From the NCBI GenBank assembly GCA_944326455.1, contig CALVEA010000003.1, positions 62,001-126,000 of the forward strand: DNA of 64,000 nt, written 5' to 3'. The position numbers and the translations under genes were made by a program. Source of the stretch: Candidatus Gastranaerophilales bacterium (GTDB lineage Bacteria; Cyanobacteriota; Vampirovibrionia; Gastranaerophilales; Gastranaerophilaceae). Below the pieces are notes generated by a model. That model was not told where the DNA came from and searched no databases. It worked only from the letters and a program-made list of their open reading frames with translations. This document shows positions 17,902 through 26,329 of this stretch, piece by piece (within the stretch, counting starts at the first letter, position 1; each line of letters opens with the position of its first letter).

Positions 17902-19026
17902 CTATCCGGGACAGTTGTTTTTATAAAAATCATAAATTCCGCTTATCACAGAGTTTATCCATCTGTTACAGTCCTCCGGCTTTAAGCTGGAATTTCCGCC
18001 GCCACCTCGTTCAGGATGTCCGCCTCCTGAAAATTCAGGAAAAAGACCTCTTATATGTTCAAAAATTTTAAGTACATTATTACCTTTTGAATGAATGCTT
18101 ATACGATACCCGCTGCTATTTGGATAAAATACTGCCGCAGAGTCAAGGTTTGAATCGTTTTTCAGAGCCGTAAGTCTGAAGTTACGTAAAATTGCACTGG
18201 TACGTTTGTTATCACCGCCGAGCGACAGCCATTGCTCATCATTTGGAGGAATAATGACATATCCGAATTTACCGTTTGAGTTATACTGTATTTTTTCAGG
18301 CAGACTATCTTTAAACATTTTTTCAGGCTTATTCAATGACATTAATATATTTAAATGTTTATTTACTTCTATTTTATCTTTTGCCGAAAGTTCGCTTTCC
18401 AGTTTTGAATAAAGATATTTAGTGTTCTTATCTTTCATAAATTCTTTTGTTTTTGCAGGAAATAGCTCTCTATCGGTAAATTCAAGAAACTTGTTTTTCT
18501 TTAAGTCATCAGACATTCCGCAATAAAGAATTTGTTTAATTTTTTCAGGCGGATTAATTTTTAAAGCCTCAAAAAATCTTAAAATTATTCCTGAACAAGA
18601 CTTTGCGCTCAAATCCGTGTATATATTATTCCCTTTCAAAATTGGTTCAGGACCGTTGTGATGATCTATGCATATAAGATTTTTTGCTTTTTCTATATAT
18701 TTTTTTAACTCTGAAGAAACTCGTGTATATTCACTAAAATCTACACACAAAACAGTTCCTGATGGCACTTTGGGAAGTTTTTGCGAGGAAATATCAAGAG
18801 TATCACCGCTTTTATAGTTAAAAGTTTTAGCTGCACTGTCAGAAATTATTCTTGACGGAATCTTATTTTTATTAAGAAACCATTTTATAGCCCGTGCACT
18901 TGCGATTGTATCCTCATCACTTGATGAATGGCAGACAATATCTACAAAATTTGATTTTAATAGCTGCAATTTTGTATATTCCGCTCTTTTTATGCTTATT
19001 GGTTTGGCTTGAAAACTTATTTCCAT
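17902..19026 (-). CDS. DHH/DHHA1 phosphoesterase (NrnA-like) with ISFQAK N-terminus
   Basis: The 374-residue protein has the DHH family metal motifs. HSSSDEDTIASA (33-44) is motif I, CVDFSEY the second Asp, and IDHHNGPEP with D121-H122-H123 the third. The C-terminal GGGHPERGGGG is the DHHA1 substrate loop (usual GGGHxxAAG). NrnA-type enzymes hydrolyse nanoRNA and pAp. It is longer than NrnA (about 315), and the start MEISFQAKPISIKRAEY is shared in style with the acetyltransferase at 11350-11895, so the enzyme seems to carry an extra N-terminal tag. Confidence 0.88.
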   Translation of the reverse strand: MEISFQAKPISIKRAEYTKLQLLKSNFVDIVCHSSSDEDTIASARAIKWFLNKNKIPSRIISDSAAKTFNYKSGDTLDISSQKLPKVPSGTVLCVDFSEYTRVSSELKKYIEKAKNLICIDHHNGPEPILKGNNIYTDLSAKSCSGIILRFFEALKINPPEKIKQILYCGMSDDLKKNKFLEFTDRELFPAKTKEFMKDKNTKYLYSKLESELSAKDKIEVNKHLNILMSLNKPEKMFKDSLPEKIQYNSNGKFGYVIIPPNDEQWLSLGGDNKRTSAILRNFRLTALKNDSNLDSAAVFYPNSSGYRISIHSKGNNVLKIFEHIRGLFPEFSGGGHPERGGGGNSSLKPEDCNRWINSVISGIYDFYKNNCPG

Positions 19027-19290
19027 GCTAATACAAAACCCGTAAAAAAATAATTTGCAATCCGGATACTCGAGAGTAATAAGTTAAGTATCATCAAGAT
19101 TTAATATTTTAGACTATTCACAAACTCTTGCAAAACATTATGACAGCCGGGCAAATTTCATGAATAAGATTAATGATAAGGATTCTTTCACTTACCGGAA
19201 ATTTGTAAATATTTGTTACATATACATAAAATGTGTTAAAGTTTTTTCTTTAATATGCCGTAAAACAGCATGTATAATTAAGGAGTAACT

Positions 19291-20730
19291 ATGTTTGTAA
19301 ATGGACCGTCCGATAAAAATCCTACAAATGCTAATCAGCAGTTTTCATCTTCAAATACACAGAGCCAAAAAGACTCAGGAAGTATTTTTGATAAACTTTT
19401 TGGGAAAACTCTTATTGCAAAAAAATTAGATACAAACAAGGATGGAACAATCAGTATAAACGAAGTTTCAGATTATATACAATCCTCTAATGCATCCAGA
19501 GTTATTATAAAATTTATTAGTACCTTCCTCGGAATAAAGCAAGGAGAACCCGGAGCCGACCCCGTTGCTAAAATTATGGAGAAATTAAACATTCTCAAAC
19601 TCGCTGATACTGATAAAGATGGCGATATTTCAAATGAGGAAATTAAAAATGCTCAATCATTTGAATCTTCAAAACGTAAAATTTTTAATGAAATAATGGG
19701 TGTTGCAGATGGTAAAATAAATAACAAACAAGGCGGTCTTGGTTCGTGTTGGCTTTTAGCTCCGTCTAAAGCTCTGTCTGATAAAGGTATGCTTAGCGAT
19801 ATTCTTCAAGTAGACGATGAGTATAATGTAACAATTACTTTATGCGGGACTGAAAATGAAGAAGGAAAACCTTACACCTATACATTTTCTCGTACGGAAA
19901 TTATGAAACATAAATCCGGCAGTACAGATGCAGATGCTGTAGCTCTTGAAATGGCAGTACAAAAATACAATGATGATTTAGAATCAAGAAATATGGCAGT
20001 TTCAGAGAAAATAGAAGAATATATAAACTCATCCACTCCGATTCTGCCGGAAAAACCATCAGCAGATTTGTTAACGTCTAATCTTTCGGAAGAGGACTGG
20101 ACAAAATTTTATAATTATTATATTAATTCAACCGGGGAAGATAAATACTCAATAATAATTACAAGAAATCTTCGTTTTGCTGATGACAGAGAAAAAATGA
20201 TAGCAGATATGAGAAATTATCTTGCAAATTCAGAACCTGCATTACCCGAAAAGCCGGATTCACAACAACTTTCTTTCGGATTTATGTCAGGTGTTGTAGT
20301 TAATTATCTCAGAAATTCTTATTCAGACACGGTTGAAAAACCGGAAACCCAAGCAAGACTATTCTCTCCGGGAAATTTCACTATGGGCGGAAATCTTGAT
20401 ACTGCACTAAAGTTAATGTATGGAGAAGCTTGTGAATCAAAAGTTTATAAAAATGATGAAACCGAGCCGGATGTCGCGAAGAATATTATAGCTGATTCAA
20501 GCGGAAGCAATAATATTATAACGGTATCATTTAAAAATCAGGACGATTGCGTTATTACAAATCATGCATATTATGTCCAAAAATCAGATAATAAATTCGT
20601 TTACTTAAGCAATCCTCATAACAGCGATGTTTATATTAAGTATTCTAAGAAAGATTTTATCAAGAACTATAAAGAACTTGCAAAAATAACAATCAATACC
20701 GAAAAATTAAAAGAATTAAAAACGAGATAG
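19291..20730 (+). CDS. Calpain-like (C2) cysteine protease with EF-hands
   Basis: The 479-residue protein has two canonical EF-hand calcium loops: DTNKDGTISINE (47-58) and DTDKDGDISNEE (106-117). The protease core follows: QGGLGSCWLLA carries the catalytic Cys153 in the calpain context QGxLGDCWLLAA, NHAYYV gives His425, and LSNPHN gives Asn441. The middle (about 200-340) is an unrecognised insertion. Calpains are calcium-activated proteases; here EF-hands precede the core rather than follow it as in animal calpains. No signal peptide is present; the first 35 residues are Ser/Asn/Gln-rich. It appears monocistronic, with AAGGAG at 19280-19285. Confidence 0.85.
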   Translation: MFVNGPSDKNPTNANQQFSSSNTQSQKDSGSIFDKLFGKTLIAKKLDTNKDGTISINEVSDYIQSSNASRVIIKFISTFLGIKQGEPGADPVAKIMEKLNILKLADTDKDGDISNEEIKNAQSFESSKRKIFNEIMGVADGKINNKQGGLGSCWLLAPSKALSDKGMLSDILQVDDEYNVTITLCGTENEEGKPYTYTFSRTEIMKHKSGSTDADAVALEMAVQKYNDDLESRNMAVSEKIEEYINSSTPILPEKPSADLLTSNLSEEDWTKFYNYYINSTGEDKYSIIITRNLRFADDREKMIADMRNYLANSEPALPEKPDSQQLSFGFMSGVVVNYLRNSYSDTVEKPETQARLFSPGNFTMGGNLDTALKLMYGEACESKVYKNDETEPDVAKNIIADSSGSNNIITVSFKNQDDCVITNHAYYVQKSDNKFVYLSNPHNSDVYIKYSKKDFIKNYKELAKITINTEKLKELKTR

Positions 20731-21218
20731 AAATACTCTCTCTCTTTTTATTAGCAAGGAAGAGGTTTGTTACCATACCATTGTTGGTTAAGAGAGAAAT
20801 TATCAAAAATATATTTACCCCCTCGACCTCACGGACTGTGCCGATGCAAAACGATTAAGTATCGTTTTGCGAGAGGGAGCCGTGCGCTCCAAGAGCGACA
20901 GACGAAAACATGAGTCTATTTTTTACACTTAATTTAGAAATGTTAACTTTATTTATTTGAGAATAAATATTTGATTAATTCTCCTTAAATATAAACAGTG
21001 AACTTTTCCAGTTTATAAAAATCACTTCTGACCCAAAATTAAATTTCAAATAATCATTTTATTCGAAGAAATAATCTAATTCAAAAGGTAGCATCTTACA
21101 AACTGTAAAGTAAAATGTGAAAACTAAAAATTCCACGGGCTATTAATTCCGTGGAATTTTCAATATCTGAATACGCAAGGCACTTATATCTTTGCTTTTA
21201 GACTTAATGCATCATATC
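20731..21218. other. Intergenic region with one inverted repeat
   Basis: No gene is supported in these 488 bases. The only clear structure is a perfect inverted repeat GCAAAACGAT/ATCGTTTTGC with a 5-base loop at 20846-20870, inside a GC-richer patch (20818-20900) that differs from the AT-rich surroundings. An imperfect hairpin at about 21128-21160 (AATTCCACGG...CCGTGGAATT) precedes the end of the minus-strand reductase gene and could act as its terminator. Confidence 0.6.
21128..21160 (-). terminator. Probable terminator of reductase-NTF2 operon
   Basis: AATTCCACGG and CCGTGGAATT form 10-bp arms around GCTATTAATT, about 60 bases beyond the stop codon of the gene ending at 21219. On the minus strand the hairpin is followed by only a short T stretch (TTTTTAG), so termination is moderately supported. 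Confidence 0.55.
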
Positions 21219-21854
21219 TTATTTTATAAAATTTGTGTAAATATAATTTTCAATATTTGGTAAATCGTGATTAGATTTAATATAAAATTCTTTCATTTCT
21301 AAAAACCAAGCCATATTTGTACCTAATATTCTCATAGTCTGCAGACCTTCTTCATCTTTTTTAACATCTTCAGGCGTCCAACCATGAACCATATTCCAAT
21401 ATCTTGAAGATATAATAGGCATTTCTGACACTAAAAAATATTTATTTAATTGGTCTAAAGTTGCAGTTGTTCCTGCACGTCTTGCAGAAATTATTGCTGC
21501 ACCGGGTTTAAGATAAAACCTCTTTTTATTGCTCAAAGAATCTGCAAAAAAGGCTCTATCTAAAAAAGGTACAATTATACCGCTGGCACTTGCATAGTGA
21601 ACAGGAGAACCAAAAATAAATCCATCAGCATTTTCAGCTTTATCAAGGAATTCATTCACTTTATCGTTAATAACACATTTGCCTAATTTTGCACAAGCTC
21701 TGCAATCTCGGCAAGGAGAAATTGCATTTGTTCCAATATAAAATATTTCAGTTTCAATATTTTTTTGATTTAATACATTTGCGACTTCACATAAAGCAGT
21801 ATAAGTACAGCCCTGTTTATGTGGTGAACCATTTAGTAAAAGAACTTTCATCAC
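21219..21854 (-). CDS. Flavodoxin-fold NAD(P)H-dependent FMN reductase family protein
   Basis: The 211-residue protein starts MMKVLLLNGSPHKQGCTYTAL, the FMN phosphate-binding loop of the NADPH-dependent FMN reductase/iron-sulfur flavoprotein superfamily. CRDCRACAKLGKC (near 48-60) is the Cys cluster seen in the iron-sulfur flavoprotein branch, and GSPVHYASASG is the flavin-contacting loop. It probably reduces quinones or other electrophiles. Either of the first two Met codons may be the start. The upstream NTF2-like gene ends at the same base, so the two are coupled, and an HxlR regulator is divergent. Confidence 0.88.
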   Translation of the reverse strand: MMKVLLLNGSPHKQGCTYTALCEVANVLNQKNIETEIFYIGTNAISPCRDCRACAKLGKCVINDKVNEFLDKAENADGFIFGSPVHYASASGIIVPFLDRAFFADSLSNKKRFYLKPGAAIISARRAGTTATLDQLNKYFLVSEMPIISSRYWNMVHGWTPEDVKKDEEGLQTMRILGTNMAWFLEMKEFYIKSNHDLPNIENYIYTNFIK

Positions 21855-22234
21855 TACTCTCCATAAGATAATGTATCATAAACTTTTGCAACAATTTTCC
21901 AATCACCGTTAATCTTATTCATAATTAATAAATCTGTGAATTTATACCCGTGCCAATTATCTTCAATAACCCTCACTACCGCAATGGTTTTTTCTAATGT
22001 AATAACATCCACTCTTGCGACATAATCATCTGTGCAAGCCCCCATTTTATCTATAGTATCGTAGAAAAGTTGAATTGAACCTGATTGATATTCTTTTTCA
22101 TTTAATTGACCATAGAAGCTTGCCTTTTCATAAAAATAAGGTTTTACAATTTCACTATTACCATTTTTAACAGCTTCAATAAATTTTCTTGCTAATTTCT
22201 CAACTGTGTTGAATTCTTCTATTTGTTCTCTCAT
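21854..22234 (-). CDS. NTF2-like (SnoaL/lumazine-type) protein
   Basis: The 126-residue protein has the cone-shaped alpha+beta pattern of the NTF2 superfamily: an initial helix pair (TVEKLARKFIEAVKNGN), then sheets with DNWHGYKFTDLLIMNKINGDWKIVAKVYDT. The last block is the typical family ending in which a Trp packs in the pocket. The function is unknown. It is the first gene of an operon with the flavodoxin-fold reductase, and GAGGATT lies before the ATG. The divergent HxlR regulator suggests induction by a reactive small molecule. Confidence 0.75.
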   Translation of the reverse strand: MREQIEEFNTVEKLARKFIEAVKNGNSEIVKPYFYEKASFYGQLNEKEYQSGSIQLFYDTIDKMGACTDDYVARVDVITLEKTIAVVRVIEDNWHGYKFTDLLIMNKINGDWKIVAKVYDTLSYGE

Positions 22235-22290
22235 ATAATCCTCCTTTACTTTTTACAAGAAGCATGATAAACTTTAGCGGTAATTTATTC

Positions 22291-22317
22291 AAGTACGGAT
22301 ATTTAGGTAACCTACTT
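22291..22317. promoter_or_regulatory. Possible HxlR operator in divergent promoter
   Basis: AAGTA (22291-22295) and TACTT (22313-22317) are inverted arms around a central AGGTAACCT (22305-22313). It sits 19-45 bases before the regulator ATG, between the regulator and the reductase operon. HxlR proteins usually bind such dyads and repress both sides. No factor-specific consensus was applied. Confidence 0.4.
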
Positions 22318-22335
22318 ACTTTAAAGGAACCATTT

Positions 22336-22680
22336 ATGGAAAAAGAAGAAAAAGATTGCATAAATAGTGTTGAAAGTTTTGAAGAAACTGGATTTAATTA
22401 TACTCTATCTCTAATAAGCGGAAAATATAAACTAACAATTTTATATGCTCTATATAGACATAAAGTAATTCGCTTTAATCAATTACAAAAATATTTAAAA
22501 ATGATTTCACATAAAACATTAAGTAATGTATTAAAAGAACTTGAAGCGGATGATTTAATCATAAGAAAAGAATATCCGCAAATTCCTCCTAAGGTTGAAT
22601 ATTCGTTATCGGAAAAAGGGAAATCACTTATTCCTATACTATATTCATTATGTGAATGGGGAGAGAAGCATAAAATTTAA
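22336..22680 (+). CDS. HxlR family transcriptional regulator
   Basis: I choose the ATG at 22336 (AAAGGA eight bases upstream), giving 114 residues, the family size; an in-frame start at 22264 adds a stretch unlike the family. The winged-helix core is clear: SGKYKLTILYALYRHKVIRFNQLQKYL, MISHKTLSNVLKELEADDLIIRKEY and PPKVEYSLSEKGKSLIPIL. A Cys sits at residue 7, and a conserved N-terminal Cys senses quinones or electrophiles in many relatives (YodB, HypR). It is divergent from the reductase/NTF2 pair and is its likely regulator. Confidence 0.92.
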   Translation: MEKEEKDCINSVESFEETGFNYTLSLISGKYKLTILYALYRHKVIRFNQLQKYLKMISHKTLSNVLKELEADDLIIRKEYPQIPPKVEYSLSEKGKSLIPILYSLCEWGEKHKI

Positions 22681-23111
22681 AACTTTTTATAGTAACCGGA
22701 CTTTATTTACTTAAAATGTCAAATAATCGTTTTAGCCGTACAAGTTAGATTGTGAGGGGCGAAATAGACTATAACGTTGGTTTTAAAATAGAAAATTAAG
22801 ACAATTCTTGGACAATAATCGGACAATGATGACCAAGAAAAGACCATTTTGTAACATATAAAACGATTACTTCCGACCGCTAAAGGTCAAACACAAAGCC
22901 AACTTTGCCGAATAATCTTTTTATGCGTTCAGATAAAATGTCCCGTTAAATTACAGCCTGCTGTAAAAGAACACATGGTTTGATTTCTTGTTACAGATGG
23001 TTTGATTATTTTGGGACACTTTGTGTTGGGATACAATTCAAGAAAGTCCAACATTCAAACTACAGATTTCCATCTATAAAGACATTCTGAATCAGTTAGT
23101 TACGATACCGA
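22681..23111. other. Intergenic region without a clear gene
   Basis: No open reading frame with a ribosome site is convincing in these 431 bases. GGACA occurs twice 11 bases apart at 22810 and 22821, a spacing also seen beside the tRNA-Met gene (29441 and 29452). The rest is plain AT-rich sequence. Confidence 0.5.
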
Positions 23112-23462
23112 TTACCCATTGATATCCAAATGTATACCTGTCACAAGTTTATATTTATATTCATTATGAAGGGAATTAAAAAGAAAATGATAATCCTCTT
23201 TAGGTGCACTAAATTTTGTTAATTTATACTCTTTTCCATGATATTTTACCAGTTCATATATTCTTGAAGAATTTCCATCTTCATTTTTAGGAAAAGTTTC
23301 ATATCCAAAGACTTTTCCGTCTTTAACCTTTTCCATCAGTTTAAATTGTTTATCCAAAACAGAGTTATCAGCAGAACACAAAGTCTTTCTTAAAGTTTTC
23401 AATGATTTTGTTTGTAAAAAACTACCCTTGAAATTTTGATTTGAAGTTATATTTACCTGCAT
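23112..23462 (-). CDS. Small lineage protein with NFKG N-terminal motif
   Basis: The 116-residue protein has a strong ribosome site (AAGGAG seven bases before the ATG). The start MQVNITSNQNFKGSF carries the 'NFKG' variant of the motif seen in the acetyltransferase at 11350-11895. The rest is a single alpha+beta domain (KLMEKVKDGKVFGYETFPKNE, YHFLFNSLHNEYKYKLVTG) without Cys clusters or membrane segments. I do not recognise a family. Confidence 0.65.
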   Translation of the reverse strand: MQVNITSNQNFKGSFLQTKSLKTLRKTLCSADNSVLDKQFKLMEKVKDGKVFGYETFPKNEDGNSSRIYELVKYHGKEYKLTKFSAPKEDYHFLFNSLHNEYKYKLVTGIHLDING

Positions 23463-23832
23463 TTCAGAAACTCCTTATAAACTTTTTAACTATAATACTT
23501 CTTAAAACCGGCTTGTCAATAGTAAATAATATTTGCTTTCAGGTTAGTTGATTTCCATTCAGATTGAACGAGTGCTCTTTAACCCCTTAGCCTGTGCGAT
23601 TTCTTTAATAGGGACGAACGAGTTAAAAGCGGTGCTTGCACCTGCTTTTTCAACGAGTGAGGAGCTAGAAGCTTTGCTTATATATTCATTCATGGTACAC
23701 ACACATTAACTCTGAAGATAAAGAATTGGAACACCGTTTCCGACTTATTGTGTCGCTTTCGTATCAATTTTTCCGAAATTCAAATTAAAAAATAATTATC
23801 CTACAAGCCTTTGGAATTCAGGCGGTTGCCTA
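23463..23832. other. Intergenic region with a hairpin
   Basis: No gene is supported in these 370 bases. A hairpin with arms AAAAGCGGTGC/GCACCTGCTTTT (23625-23649, one bulged base) lies in the middle, and CGAACGAG/CAACGAG phrases surround it. It could be a terminator or a relic. Confidence 0.45.
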
Positions 23833-24225
23833 TTATTTAGCTTGACTTAATACCTTATCAACGTCAGGGATTTTTCCTTTTTCAAGTTTATTTGCATATC
23901 TTTCAGCTCTTTTTAGCATAAAAATTGGCATATCAAAGAACATATTACTATTGAACGTCTTTTCTTTTACTGTTGCATAAAGATGTTTCACTTTTTTATA
24001 AAGAGGTTTGTAATCAGAAGACATACCAGTTTTTACTAATTGAGTATTTGTTGACAAATAAATATCGTATGGATTATTTTTTTGATTCTCAATAATTTTA
24101 GAAAGTTTTTTTAATTGTCTTGCACTAAAATTATCTCTAATATATTTCTGAGCTTCTGAATCTATTTTTACAGCCATCCCGAAGTTTAAATTATTACTTG
24201 AACTTTGTATTGCTTGTATTTGCAT
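23833..24225 (-). CDS. Small lineage protein with NFGM N-terminal motif
   Basis: The 130-residue protein begins MQIQAIQSSSNNLNFGMAVK, again an M-[QE]-[IV] start with a following [SN]-F-[GK] block. Basic helical segments follow (AQKYIRDNFSARQLKKLSKIIENQKNN, FMLKRAERYANKLEKGKI). AGGGA lies eight bases before the ATG. No family is recognised. It is similar in size, strand and style to 23112-23462 and may belong to the same surface or effector-like set. Confidence 0.62.
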   Translation of the reverse strand: MQIQAIQSSSNNLNFGMAVKIDSEAQKYIRDNFSARQLKKLSKIIENQKNNPYDIYLSTNTQLVKTGMSSDYKPLYKKVKHLYATVKEKTFNSNMFFDMPIFMLKRAERYANKLEKGKIPDVDKVLSQAK

Positions 24226-24352
24226 AAATATATCCCTTTCAATTTTGAATTATCATAACATAAAAATAATTTGCATTTGCAGTGTTAAAATAATTTAATA
24301 CCAATGGCAAAATTTATATTTACGGGTTTTAAAAGATATTAGGAATTAAAAT

Positions 24353-24817
24353 ATGAAAATAAACGGAATAAAGACAAATATATTTAAAGATATTATTATC
24401 CCTGCGACTAAAAGGATGTTCAATTTTAAAAAAGTTGACCTTGTACGTCAGCCGGCAGCAGATACGGTTGAAGTTAGTTTATTAAAAGAGAATTTTCAAG
24501 GAATTAGTTCTAAGACATTTAAAAAACTACTCTCACCTGAATTCAAACCTAAAACTAACTTAGATGAAAGTGGCTTAAGGATAACAACTCTGATTGATAA
24601 AAAGACAAATAAACCTGTAAACGCATATATTGCAAGAGTTGAAGAAGATGTCCCTAATATGGAAAAATACTATCTTATGGTTCCAGATGCAAACGGGGAA
24701 ATAAATATTAAAAATAAAAATTATAGAGTTATAGGTGATACATATTTTTATATAGATAAAGAACAGGAAATGATAAGTCCAAAATTTGAAGGACAATTAA
24801 CAATCCAATATAAGTAA
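24353..24817 (+). CDS. Hypothetical protein at element boundary
   Basis: The 154-residue protein begins MKINGIKTNIFKDIIIPATKRMFNF and contains ENFQGISSKTFKKL near residue 50. It ends in a beta-rich part (NYRVIGDTYFYIDKEQEMISPKFEGQLTIQYK). No family is recognised. Its last 70 bases overlap, on the opposite strand, the end of the candidate replication initiator, so the left edge of the mobile element probably lies at or just beyond its stop codon. AGGAATTAAA precedes the ATG. Confidence 0.6.
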   Translation: MKINGIKTNIFKDIIIPATKRMFNFKKVDLVRQPAADTVEVSLLKENFQGISSKTFKKLLSPEFKPKTNLDESGLRITTLIDKKTNKPVNAYIARVEEDVPNMEKYYLMVPDANGEINIKNKNYRVIGDTYFYIDKEQEMISPKFEGQLTIQYK

Positions 24818-25767
24818 TTAATGAATGTTGCAATAATCGGAGCTTGCTTAGTTGGCGGTAATTGGCAATAATAGCCCATGTTCCGCCGTATGCGCTGCTT
24901 GATATGCTTTGTAATTAACGCTGATTCAAAAGTTAGCTTATCATCTATAATTTTGAATTTATCAATAATAGCGTGGTATTGAAGCTCTTTAAATGTTTCA
25001 TTAATAACAACATCTTTCCTTTTGTGTTTACCATGAAATGCAAGCCCCTTGCAAAATTGGGCATAATTAACAAGATACACATCGCAATATGTGTTATCAA
25101 TAACAGCACTGCTGTGTGTCATAAACTGCAATAGGTGTTCAATTAGGATATGTGTATTAATTGATAATACGACTTTTCCGAGCTTTTGTGATAAGGCTAA
25201 AGGCATATTATAAATGGATTTGAACTTGTTGACTTGAAAAAAGTTATTTTTATTTTCTATAACCTTTTTTGCGGTTTCTTCAATTAAATCAAGGTTTTTC
25301 GGGGTTAATTGTGGTAATTTGGATAACTTATAATCTGCCCAGTCTGGGCATAACTTCGGCAATGTGTATTTATTGAATATAACACCTTGACAGGATGAAA
25401 CACTTATTATTCCTTCGTTTTCAAGGTTTTCCAGCCTATTGAAAGTTGTCTCATCTGTTGATGCGAAATAATACACATACATGCCTGTAAGTGGCTCATA
25501 AGCCCACATTGTGGGTAAATTTAGCAGCTTGAAAAGCAGAGGATTGCACACCATGCAAGTGCAAGGTTGAGATGGATACATTAATCCCAAATATTGTTTG
25601 CCTTCAAGATAGTCCAAAACGCACGCTGTACTTGCGTTTTTAAAAACATTAGTGAAGGTTTCGTCGTCCAATACGACATCATAAACAAAACCGGGCTTCC
25701 TACCCTGATTGAGTTTTTTCTCTTGTTTCTGCCGATAATCGGCTGGATTAAATTGTTTTTTAACCAT
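24748..25767 (-). CDS. Candidate replication initiator of integrated element
   Basis: I use the ATG at 25767 (AGGA eight bases upstream), giving 339 residues. The protein is soluble and begins with a basic NPADYRQKQEKKLNQGRKPG. It has a CTCMVC cluster (near 69-74) and helical blocks with FNRLENLENEGIISVS (about 118-133), which resembles a winged-helix recognition segment. No exact family is recognised. The initiator role is inferred from the six iterons about 390 bases upstream, next to an integrase and repressor. The last 23 or so residues come from DNA shared antisense with the neighbouring gene, so the natural C-terminus may have been altered at integration. Confidence 0.5.
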   Translation of the reverse strand: MVKKQFNPADYRQKQEKKLNQGRKPGFVYDVVLDDETFTNVFKNASTACVLDYLEGKQYLGLMYPSQPCTCMVCNPLLFKLLNLPTMWAYEPLTGMYVYYFASTDETTFNRLENLENEGIISVSSCQGVIFNKYTLPKLCPDWADYKLSKLPQLTPKNLDLIEETAKKVIENKNNFFQVNKFKSIYNMPLALSQKLGKVVLSINTHILIEHLLQFMTHSSAVIDNTYCDVYLVNYAQFCKGLAFHGKHKRKDVVINETFKELQYHAIIDKFKIIDDKLTFESALITKHIKQRIRRNMGYYCQLPPTKQAPIIATFINYLYWIVNCPSNFGLIISCSLSI

Positions 25768-25903
25768 TGTATCATTCCTCATTTTAATTACGAACAAAAT
25801 AAAATGTAATAATTCGGTATTGCGGAAGAAAATTAAAAAGGTAATTATTAAGTTAATTACCTTTTATTGTTCGTTTATTGGAATGACCAAAAGGTCTTAA
25901 ATG

Positions 25904-26048
25904 CTTGGGAAAGCTGGGATACCCAGCTTTTGTTTTAGTCGTCATTATAAAATATAATATTTAATATTTAGAATTAAATTGAAACATCCAAAGGGAGTAT
26001 CCATAATACTTGGGAAAGCGGGTTTATCCAGCTTTTGTTTTAGTCGTC
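25904..26048 (+). repeat. Two 40-bp direct repeats with hairpins in origin region
   Basis: The 40-base unit CTTGGGAAAGC...TTTTGTTTTAGTCGTC occurs at 25904-25943 and 26009-26048. In the first, AAGCTGGG and CCCAGCTT form a perfect stem (25911-25929) followed by TTGTTTT, as in a terminator; the second stem is imperfect. An AT-rich stretch with repeated AATAATCAATA (26058-26090) follows, suitable for origin melting. Confidence 0.75.
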
Positions 26049-26158
26049 TAATGAAAAATGAATATAAATAATCAATAAATAATCAATAGGTAAACAATAG
26101 ATAGGAGCTTTTATATTAGCCTCAAATACAGTCAATATAAGACTTTAGGGCTTTTAAA

Positions 26159-26294
26159 ATTGCAGAATGGTAACAAAACAATTGCAGGATAGTAACAATT
26201 TGATTGCAGAGTGGTAACTAATTAATTGCAGGAAGGTAACAGTATAATTGCATTATGGTAACGTGTTTATGCTCAAAAATTGCAGAATGGTTAC
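26159..26294 (+). repeat. Iteron array, probable plasmid-type replication origin
   Basis: Six copies of the 16-mer ATTGCAGAATGGTAAC start at 26159, 26181, 26203, 26225, 26247 and 26279. The first five are spaced exactly 22 bp and the sixth 32 bp, keeping the helical phase. Differences are confined mostly to positions 7-10. Such 22-bp-phased repeats are the hallmark of iteron-controlled origins bound by a plasmid initiator. The AT-rich tract to the left (26050-26110) is a likely unwinding element; I saw no good DnaA box. Confidence 0.85.
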
Positions 26295-26329
26295 CAAAAC
26301 ACCTGAATTATTGTAGTAATGCAGCCCAA

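Noticed and set aside
25581..25809. Small frames on both strands inside the initiator gene start
   Set aside because: They overlap the better-supported 25767 start and have no ribosome site or composition support.
26159..26294. CRISPR array
   Set aside because: The repeats are 16 bases with 6-base gaps at exact 22-bp steps and no cas genes are near; iterons explain this better.
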